Assembly: GCA_018816605.1 (NCBI GenBank)
Contig: JAHIVS010000140.1
Span: 1 to 7,328 of the forward strand
Origin: Pseudomonadota bacterium
Lineage (GTDB): Bacteria; Desulfobacterota; Desulfobacteria; Desulfobacterales; Desulfobacteraceae
Reading direction: 5' to 3'
Length of the DNA: 7,328 nt
Each line of letters begins with the position of its first letter. Within the stretch, counting starts at the first letter, position 1. Of the stretch, positions 1 to 4,358 are shown piece by piece. The notes under the pieces were generated by a model. That model ran no database searches, had not been told where the DNA came from, and was given only the letters and a program-made list of their open reading frames with translations. A program made the translations under genes and the position numbers.

Positions 1-1
1 C

Positions 2-259
2 GGCATGTGTTTTAAGTTTTTAGGCCCGGTTTATTTTAATGACACCATCCAGTGCCGGGTGACCATTACCCGGATTGATGCAAACGGGCGGGCAGAAGCA
101 GAAGCTGTTTTTACCAACCAGGAGAAAAAAAAAATAGGGATTGCCTCCATGACCGGCCGGTTGCCCCTGGAAAAGGAACGACAGCTTTTATCCCGGATGG
201 TGGCAGAGGGGGATGTTTCCAATAAATTGGCAAAAATATCCTATGGTATGAACAGATAA
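2..259 (+). CDS. MaoC-like / hotdog-fold dehydratase, C-terminal fragment (5' end outside window)
   Basis: This is the last 85 codons of a gene whose reading frame is open to the left edge, so the real start lies outside. The visible part reads FKFLGPVYFNDTI near its beginning, which is typical of the middle of MaoC-type (R)-enoyl-CoA hydratases and related hotdog proteins (a PVxxGDT-like strand-turn). It is followed by a run of beta-strand-like sequence (CRVTITRID, RAEAEAVFTNQ, IGIASMTGRLP) and a charged helical tail. Family members hydrate or dehydrate acyl-CoA or acyl-ACP thioesters in the cytoplasm. The Asp/His active-site motif of that family would lie upstream and cannot be checked, so a thioesterase of the same fold is a possible alternative. 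The internal ATG at position 5 falls in the middle of the conserved strand and is unlikely to be the start. A run of ten A residues (125-134) encodes KKK. Confidence 0.7.
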   Translation, partial: GMCFKFLGPVYFNDTIQCRVTITRIDANGRAEAEAVFTNQEKKKIGIASMTGRLPLEKERQLLSRMVAEGDVSNKLAKISYGMNR

Positions 260-266
260 GATGTCC

Positions 267-289
267 ATCCGCCGGCGCGGGTTCTTTTT
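267..289 (+). terminator. possible intrinsic terminator after the MaoC-like gene
   Basis: A short GC-rich hairpin follows the stop codon of the MaoC-like gene. Bases 267-272 (ATCCGC) pair with 277-282 (GCGGGT, one G-T wobble) around a CGGC loop, and TCTTTTT comes directly after. The stem is only 6 bp, so this is a weak candidate. Its place between two convergent genes fits a terminator for the + strand transcript. Confidence 0.35.
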
Positions 290-291
290 GT

Positions 292-1845
292 CTACTTTCC
301 AGGAAACAGCGCATTCCACAAAAGCCGGGGCAGCCCCTGTCCTGGCCGATAGCATTCCCCCCCCACAAACAAGGTATTGGTTTTCAGGCGGAACAGGTCG
401 CCTTTGTCCATGACCAGAGGATTTTGGTCCAGGATGACCATGTCGGCGATTTTCCCTGTTTCAAGGCTTCCCCTGTCCACGTCGTCAAAAGAGGCCCAGG
501 CGGTTTCATGGGTAAACATCTTCAAAGCTTCCATTATGGAAACAGATTGTGAAGATTCATAATGGTTGCAGGCGCAATACATGCCAAATGCCGGATCCGG
601 CAATGTCACAGGCGCATCGGATCCGCCCGATACATGGATGCCCATATCCAGCATGGTCCTGAAGGGGGAAATTTCATTGACCCGGGATCCCAGGATGCCT
701 TCGAGGTAGGCATAGGGCTCCAGATCCAAATTGAGAAGGGCAGGCTGGGCCGCAATGCCGATTTCGTGGGCAGCACAGAGCTCCAGGCTTTTTTGGCCCA
801 TGAGGGAGGCATGGATAATACTATGGCGATGGTCTTGTCTGAAATTGTTTTTCAATGCCCTGTCAAAGGCCTGGACTGCCTGTTCAACCGCCGCATCCCC
901 AATGGCATGGAGCTGGATCTGCAATCCCCTGTCATGGGCATCCTGGACAAAATCATTCACCTGGCGGTCGGTGTAAAAAAGGATTCCCTTGTTATGGGGG
1001 TCTTTTTCATAGGGCCGTAAAAGGGCGGCATCACAGGAGCCAAAGCACCCGTCCAGTGCGGTGGCAAAACAGCCCCCGATCCTGGGCAGTTTCCGCTTTA
1101 ACACTTTTTTGGTTTCCATGGTCTGGAAAAATACCCTGAACTGGAAAGGATTGGAAAGCCCCCGCGCAAGGAGGCGGACAAGGTCCACATCCAGGTCCAG
1201 CAAAAACCCGACGCCCTCGGCCGGATGAACCAGACAGATTCCCTTGGCCGCCATGGTATCCACGGCCCTGAGCATGTGTTTTACCAGGGAAATCACAGAG
1301 ACTTTTGAGGTTATATAGTCTGTGGCTGCAAAAAAAGCCTCCTGGAAAAGCTGTCCGGATTCCCCGTTATATCCCCTGAGCTTTTTTATCTTGTCCGGCA
1401 AAAGATTTTTCATGGCCGTATTGATGACCGAAGCGTGGCCATCATATTTAATCAGCATGGTCGGTCTTTTTTCCATTTTATCCAGCTCAGGTCTTGTGAT
1501 CATCCGCTGTTCAGCCAAAGAGTTGGCCGATATGCCGAACCCGAGAACCACCTTTGGGTCTGTTTTTCGAACATAACGGGAAAGAATATCCGAAAGGGAA
1601 GAAAAATCCTGGGCATCCCTGACGTCCAGGGTGGAGGAAATAAGGGAATAGGATGAAAAATGGAGGTGGGAATCGGCAAAAGCGGGAATCAGGGCTTTTT
1701 CACCCAGATCGATTATTTTTTTGCCTGAATATTTTTCAGGCAGGTTATTTCCCGCATGGGCGATTCGCCCGTTTTCTTCCACAAGGTATTGGCAGATGCT
1801 ATTGTTTTTATCGCAGGTAATGATGGTTCCTTGAAATACATTCAT
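292..1845 (-). CDS. YtcJ-type metal-dependent amidohydrolase (Amidohydro_3 family)
   Basis: A full-length 517-residue enzyme of the amidohydrolase superfamily, subgroup YtcJ/Amidohydro_3, close to the usual length of about 530. The N-terminal beta-sandwich (about 1-55) leads into the HxH metal motif at DSHLHF (H60, H62). Further hallmarks are DGHASVIN (135-142), LDGCFGS with AAL..PY (264-279), the QLHAIGD metal-ligand strand (H313), HSIIH (H345) and SGGSDAPV (D410). The C-terminal RGSLETGKIADMVILD (458-473) is the returning beta-sandwich typical of the superfamily. No signal peptide is seen, so it should be cytoplasmic. Members hydrolyse amide, formamide or related C-N bonds, but the family is too varied to name a substrate. 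The ATG at 1845 is preceded by only a weak GGA-type ribosome site (CTGGAATTGCC). It diverges from the XRE-cupin regulator gene, a likely controller, and converges on the MaoC-like gene. Confidence 0.9.
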   Translation of the reverse strand: MNVFQGTIITCDKNNSICQYLVEENGRIAHAGNNLPEKYSGKKIIDLGEKALIPAFADSHLHFSSYSLISSTLDVRDAQDFSSLSDILSRYVRKTDPKVVLGFGISANSLAEQRMITRPELDKMEKRPTMLIKYDGHASVINTAMKNLLPDKIKKLRGYNGESGQLFQEAFFAATDYITSKVSVISLVKHMLRAVDTMAAKGICLVHPAEGVGFLLDLDVDLVRLLARGLSNPFQFRVFFQTMETKKVLKRKLPRIGGCFATALDGCFGSCDAALLRPYEKDPHNKGILFYTDRQVNDFVQDAHDRGLQIQLHAIGDAAVEQAVQAFDRALKNNFRQDHRHSIIHASLMGQKSLELCAAHEIGIAAQPALLNLDLEPYAYLEGILGSRVNEISPFRTMLDMGIHVSGGSDAPVTLPDPAFGMYCACNHYESSQSVSIMEALKMFTHETAWASFDDVDRGSLETGKIADMVILDQNPLVMDKGDLFRLKTNTLFVGGECYRPGQGLPRLLWNALFPGK

Positions 1846-1929
1846 GGCAATTCCAGAGTTTTTGTTATGGCCGATTTTCCTTTGTCATTTCTTGTAGCAC
1901 ATTTTTATTGAAAAGAAATCATGATATTG

Positions 1930-1952
1930 TTCCATGGATAAAACCCATGGGA
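1930..1952. repeat. CCATGG inverted repeat, possible operator or RNA hairpin
   Basis: Two copies of CCATGG (1932-1937 and 1945-1950) flank a 7-base ATAAAAC spacer. Read as + strand RNA the stem extends to 8 bp with one wobble (TTCCATGG against CCATGGGA). CCATGG is itself palindromic, so the pair is also a direct repeat. It lies 85-107 bases upstream of the amidohydrolase start, a plausible place for a regulator site, but the function is inferred only from position. Confidence 0.35.
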
Positions 1953-1993
1953 GTTGCACGCCTTTAGCGTCTTGATTGAAAAAACACTTAAGC

Positions 1994-2018
1994 GGGAAAT
2001 GATATTTTTTCCCTTTTT
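1994..2018 (+). terminator. orphan terminator-like hairpin upstream of the regulator
   Basis: GGGAAA (1994-1999) pairs perfectly with TTTCCC (2008-2013) around an 8-base loop, and TTTTT (2014-2018) follows at once, as in an intrinsic terminator reading rightward. No + strand gene lies upstream within the gap, so it would stop either a short leader or small RNA starting in the gap, or antisense read-through from beyond the amidohydrolase. The stem is short and half A/T, so it may be weak or incidental. Confidence 0.35.
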
Positions 2019-2069
2019 ATAGTTCTTATTTAAAAAAGTCCTTTCATAGGCGGCCCTCCCTCTTCCCCC

Positions 2070-2098
2070 TTGATCTAAAAGTTTTGCCGTGTTAAACT
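2070..2098 (+). promoter_or_regulatory. candidate sigma-70 promoter of the XRE-cupin regulator
   Basis: TTGATC (2070-2075) and TAAACT (2093-2098) are separated by exactly 17 bases. Each hexamer matches the consensus at 4 of 6 positions. Transcription would begin near 2105, leaving a leader of about 55 bases before the ATG. The assignment is by eye and the match is moderate. Confidence 0.3.
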
Positions 2099-2101
2099 TT
2101 T
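2077..2101. repeat. perfect 8-bp inverted repeat over the regulator promoter (candidate operator)
   Basis: AAAAGTTT (2077-2084) and AAACTTTT (2094-2101) are exact reverse complements with a 9-base spacer. The repeat covers the spacer and -10 of the candidate promoter, where a bound dimer would block RNA polymerase. XRE-family proteins bind such dyads and commonly repress their own genes, so autoregulation is a reasonable inference. The arms are A/T-rich and could occur by chance in this AT-rich gap. Confidence 0.4.
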
Positions 2102-2142
2102 TTCTCTTTTTTTAAATATATCTAAAAAAACAGTGACAACAT

Positions 2143-2150
2143 GGAGGAGA
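2143..2150 (+). promoter_or_regulatory. ribosome binding site that sets the regulator start
   Basis: GGAGGAGA is the strongest Shine-Dalgarno match in the region and sits about 10 bases before the ATG at 2160. An in-frame GTG at 2133 lies upstream of it and would place the ribosome site inside the coding sequence, so the ATG at 2160 is preferred. Confidence 0.65.
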
Positions 2151-2159
2151 CACAAAAAA

Positions 2160-2768
2160 ATGCCGCCCCTGATGGAAAATAAAGTAAAGGAAGAGGTTGC
2201 CGCCCTGAATCTGGGCAATAAGATCAAGAACCTGCGGAAACAAAGAGCCCTTACCCTTCAGGAAGTGTCAAATTTGACAGGCCTCTCCAAACCTTTGCTG
2301 TCCCAAATAGAGAACAATCTTGCAGCTCCGCCCATTGCTACCCTGATCAAAATATCCACGGCCCTCGGGGTGAAAATATCTTATTTTTTCCGGGACCAGA
2401 GCATGGAGGATAGAGTTGTCGTGGTCAAAAAGGATGAGCGCTACAGCGTTACAAAGCTGTTTCATCATAAGAATGAATCCAGGGTCGGGTATCGGTGGGA
2501 ATCTCTGGCCTACCCCATGGTGGAAAAACAGATGGAGCCCTTTGTGGTGGAAATAGAACCCAGGGATGAAAAAGATCTGTTGTTCAATGACCACCAGGGG
2601 GAAGAGTTTCATTTTATTCTGGACGGGATTGTCGAATTCAAAAGTGCAGAGCAGTGCCACCACCTGGAAAAAGGCGACAGTATTTATTTTGATTCCAGTA
2701 TACCCCATGCCCTGCGGGGAATAGGGGGGATGGCGACTTCCCTGATTGTCATTTTCGCCCCAAAATAA
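2160..2768 (+). CDS. XRE-family transcriptional regulator with C-terminal cupin domain
   Basis: A 202-residue regulator of the common HTH-cupin design. Residues about 19-75 form an XRE/Cro-type helix-turn-helix: LGNKIKNLRKQRALTLQEVS starts it, then LSKPLLSQIEN as the recognition region and TLIKISTALGVKISYFF as the closing helices. Residues about 125-200 form a cupin barrel with HQGEEFHFILDG (145-156) and KGDSIYFDSSIPHALRG (171-187). H145, E149 and H183 sit where cupin metal or ligand residues are expected. Such proteins sense a small molecule through the cupin and bind operator DNA as dimers in the cytoplasm. The gene diverges from the amidohydrolase, which may be its target together with its own promoter. 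The start at 2160 is chosen for its GGAGGAGA ribosome site. The effector cannot be inferred. Confidence 0.9.
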   Translation: MPPLMENKVKEEVAALNLGNKIKNLRKQRALTLQEVSNLTGLSKPLLSQIENNLAAPPIATLIKISTALGVKISYFFRDQSMEDRVVVVKKDERYSVTKLFHHKNESRVGYRWESLAYPMVEKQMEPFVVEIEPRDEKDLLFNDHQGEEFHFILDGIVEFKSAEQCHHLEKGDSIYFDSSIPHALRGIGGMATSLIVIFAPK

Positions 2769-2800
2769 TGGTCTGAAGAACCAGGGTCGGGTTTATTTTA

Positions 2801-4072
2801 TCAATAGCTGAAGCCAAAGGCCATGGAGACATTGCTGCTTCGATATTCCATGATCTGAGAATCGCCTTTGACCCCATAGACCGTCGAGTATTTATCATGT
2901 TCGCCCATGATGGAGAAATTGAGATTCTCGGTCAGGTGGATCCCCAGGCGGACTGCCAGGCCAATGGAGCTGGACCCTCTGTACGGAAGGGAGATATCCC
3001 TGAAATCATCTTTTTCAGAATACTGGAGCATCATGGACAGGGACCATTGCTGATGGGTGGGCAATATCACCGTATTTAGGCCGAGCATCCATTCCGGGGC
3101 GTTCAGAAGATCTTCATTCTTTCGGGCATAGTCATAGAAGGTGATGGAAGGGGAGAGGCTGAGCCATAGGCTGGGCTGGAATGCCCCTGCCAGTCTAAAT
3201 CCCATCCTGTCGGCCCTGGTGCCGGACAGGTCATCATAGAAAGGAGAACCGCTGTCCTGGTTTTCTGAGGAAAATTCAGGCCATGTGCTAAAGATTTCGA
3301 AATTCTCATGGATGGCGGTTATATTGATATCAAAGCCCTCGGACAGGGTATGAACATAACCGATTTCATGCAGGTACTGCCGGGAGTCATCCTGGTTCAG
3401 GGGGTCATCAAAGGCAGTGGTTTCCGTTTCCTCCTGAATGGCCCAGGCACTGGGGCTGAAATCGGCCCATGTGTAACCGATGAGGCTGCCATTGTCATGA
3501 AGCGGTATCTGAAATGTGGTTTCAATCCTCTCCTGGTCTGAGTCAAAATCCGAACTCAGGAATTCATGACGTTTGGTCCCCACGAATCTTTTTTTCCAAT
3601 AGCGTTCATCCAGTCCTGAGACTTTGATGCCGACGGTGCTGCTGGCGTGAATAAATTTATTATCCGAGAGATAAACCCCGACATGGTTGATTCTTTTTTT
3701 TTTCCCATTGCTGCTGAAAAAAATGAGGTCTCCGGGCTGAATATCGTTATTATCGATTTTCTTGAGATCGGAAAACTTGAACTGGGCCATGGAGTTGTGG
3801 GGCAGATTAATGCCGAAGATCTGGTCGTAGACCAGCCGGACAAAACCGGAACAGTCAAGGCCGTTTGTGGTGGTCCCTCCTTTGCGGTAGCGGATGCCGA
3901 CATATTGTTTGAGCCGGTTTTCAAACTCCTGGTCTGTCAGACCGAAAGCGGATAGGGAATCTGCGGGTTTTGTCTCCACCCCAAAGGCAAGGGATGTCGA
4001 CAGAAAGACCATCAGGACGTAAACCAACCAGGTACACGTTTTCAGAAAAAGAGCGCTGCGGTTTTTATGCAT
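2801..4072 (-). CDS. secreted NlpC/P60 cell-wall peptidase with a beta-rich, putative outer-membrane barrel tail
   Basis: A 423-residue exported protein. Residues 1-31 form a signal peptide: basic N-end, hydrophobic WLVYVLMVFLSTSLAF, and a likely cut after A29 or G31. Residues about 46-170 are an NlpC/P60 domain with catalytic Cys in LDCSGFVRL (C74), His in INHVGVYL (H130) and a third polar residue in FIHASS (H142), plus the usual QPGDLIFF. This family cuts gamma-D-glutamyl-diaminopimelate or related peptidoglycan peptide bonds. Unusually, about 240 residues follow with many amphipathic strands (e.g. FRLAGAFQP, WLSLSPSITFYDYA, WSLSMMLQYSE, IGLAVRLGIHL, NLNFSIMGEHD), ending MAFGFSY. A terminal aromatic after an alternating strand is the usual signature of an outer-membrane beta-barrel. 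About 10-12 strands can be counted by eye. ACGGGAAAAA before the ATG is a modest ribosome site. A run of ten A residues on the coding strand (T at 3694-3703) encodes KKK just before H130. Confidence 0.85.
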   Translation of the reverse strand: MHKNRSALFLKTCTWLVYVLMVFLSTSLAFGVETKPADSLSAFGLTDQEFENRLKQYVGIRYRKGGTTTNGLDCSGFVRLVYDQIFGINLPHNSMAQFKFSDLKKIDNNDIQPGDLIFFSSNGKKKRINHVGVYLSDNKFIHASSTVGIKVSGLDERYWKKRFVGTKRHEFLSSDFDSDQERIETTFQIPLHDNGSLIGYTWADFSPSAWAIQEETETTAFDDPLNQDDSRQYLHEIGYVHTLSEGFDINITAIHENFEIFSTWPEFSSENQDSGSPFYDDLSGTRADRMGFRLAGAFQPSLWLSLSPSITFYDYARKNEDLLNAPEWMLGLNTVILPTHQQWSLSMMLQYSEKDDFRDISLPYRGSSSIGLAVRLGIHLTENLNFSIMGEHDKYSTVYGVKGDSQIMEYRSSNVSMAFGFSY

Positions 4073-4288
4073 TTTTTCCCGTCAATATGTGTTTGTTCGC
4101 GTGGCCGGAAAATCTTTGTTCAGCCTCCCCTGCCTAAAAAGGTCATTCGTTTCATATACTTGACCCCATGCCGGTATTGCTTCACACATGGAGCTGTGTC
4201 CACGATATTTATCAGTACCGCGATTACAAGGCAAGCAGATAGTACAAAAACATTAAAAAAAAACGTGAAATCTCGGATCAAATAGATT

Positions 4289-4307
4289 AGAACACCTGTT
4301 TTGTTCT
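4289..4307. repeat. AGAACA-N7-TGTTCT inverted repeat, candidate operator
   Basis: AGAACA (4289-4294) and TGTTCT (4302-4307) are exact reverse complements with a 7-base spacer. A second, overlapping dyad, ACACC (4292-4296) with GGTGT (4308-4312), shares the same centre region. Placed just upstream of the extended -10 element, it would lie near -35 to -53 of the predicted start site, fitting an activator or repressor. The spacing does not match the GAAC-N4-GTTC LexA box. Confidence 0.4.
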
Positions 4308-4326
4308 GGTGTGCAAAAGCTTCTCC

Positions 4327-4335
4327 TGGTATAAA
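4327..4335 (+). promoter_or_regulatory. extended -10 promoter of the radical SAM gene
   Basis: TGGTATAAA contains a TATAAA hexamer (5 of 6 consensus matches) preceded by the TGn extension of extended -10 promoters. The -35 region at 17-bp spacing (TGGTGT) is poor, as is common for this promoter class. Transcription would start near 4342, about 17 bases before the ATG at 4359, with AAGGGA (4348-4352 core) as the ribosome site. Confidence 0.45.
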
Positions 4336-4358
4336 GACAATAGCAAAAGGGATACACA

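Larger units (their letters stand above)
1846..2159. promoter_or_regulatory. divergent regulatory region between amidohydrolase and XRE-cupin genes
   Basis: A 314-base AT-rich gap with no convincing coding sequence. It must hold promoters for both divergent genes. It contains, in order, a CCATGG inverted repeat (1930-1952), a hairpin with a T-tract reading on the + strand (1994-2018), a pyrimidine-rich stretch (about 2048-2069), a candidate promoter overlapped by a perfect 8-bp inverted repeat (2070-2101), and the ribosome site of the regulator. No clear promoter for the - strand amidohydrolase was found by eye. Confidence 0.6.
4073..4358. promoter_or_regulatory. divergent intergenic region between NlpC/P60 and radical SAM genes
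   Basis: This 286-base gap should hold both divergent promoters. Seen here are ACACA-N6-TGTGT (4184-4199), a weak dyad; an A-rich tract (about 4246-4263); the AGAACA/TGTTCT dyad (4289-4307); and an extended -10 element (4327-4335) for the + strand gene. Short open frames on both strands cross the gap but have no ribosome sites and no recognisable product. No convincing - strand promoter was found. Confidence 0.5.

Noticed and set aside
562..1020. A 152-codon + strand open frame inside the amidohydrolase gene
   Set aside because: It is antisense to a gene with clear family motifs and its translation looks like nothing known; it is a shadow frame.
2769..2800. A possible terminator between the convergent regulator and NlpC/P60 genes (TGGT/ACCA stem)
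   Set aside because: The stem is only 4 bp and is not followed directly by a T-tract on either strand.
4184..4199. ACACA-N6-TGTGT as a CRP-type site
   Set aside because: The arms do not match TGTGA-N6-TCACA and 5-bp dyads are common by chance; kept only as a note in the intergenic entry.
4067..4285. A 72-codon + strand open frame in the same gap
   Set aside because: It overlaps the start of the NlpC/P60 gene in antisense, has no ribosome site and no recognisable sequence.
4289..4307. Reading the AGAACA/TGTTCT dyad as a LexA (SOS) box
   Set aside because: The GAAC and GTTC halves are 9 bases apart rather than 4, and the gene has no evident link to DNA damage.
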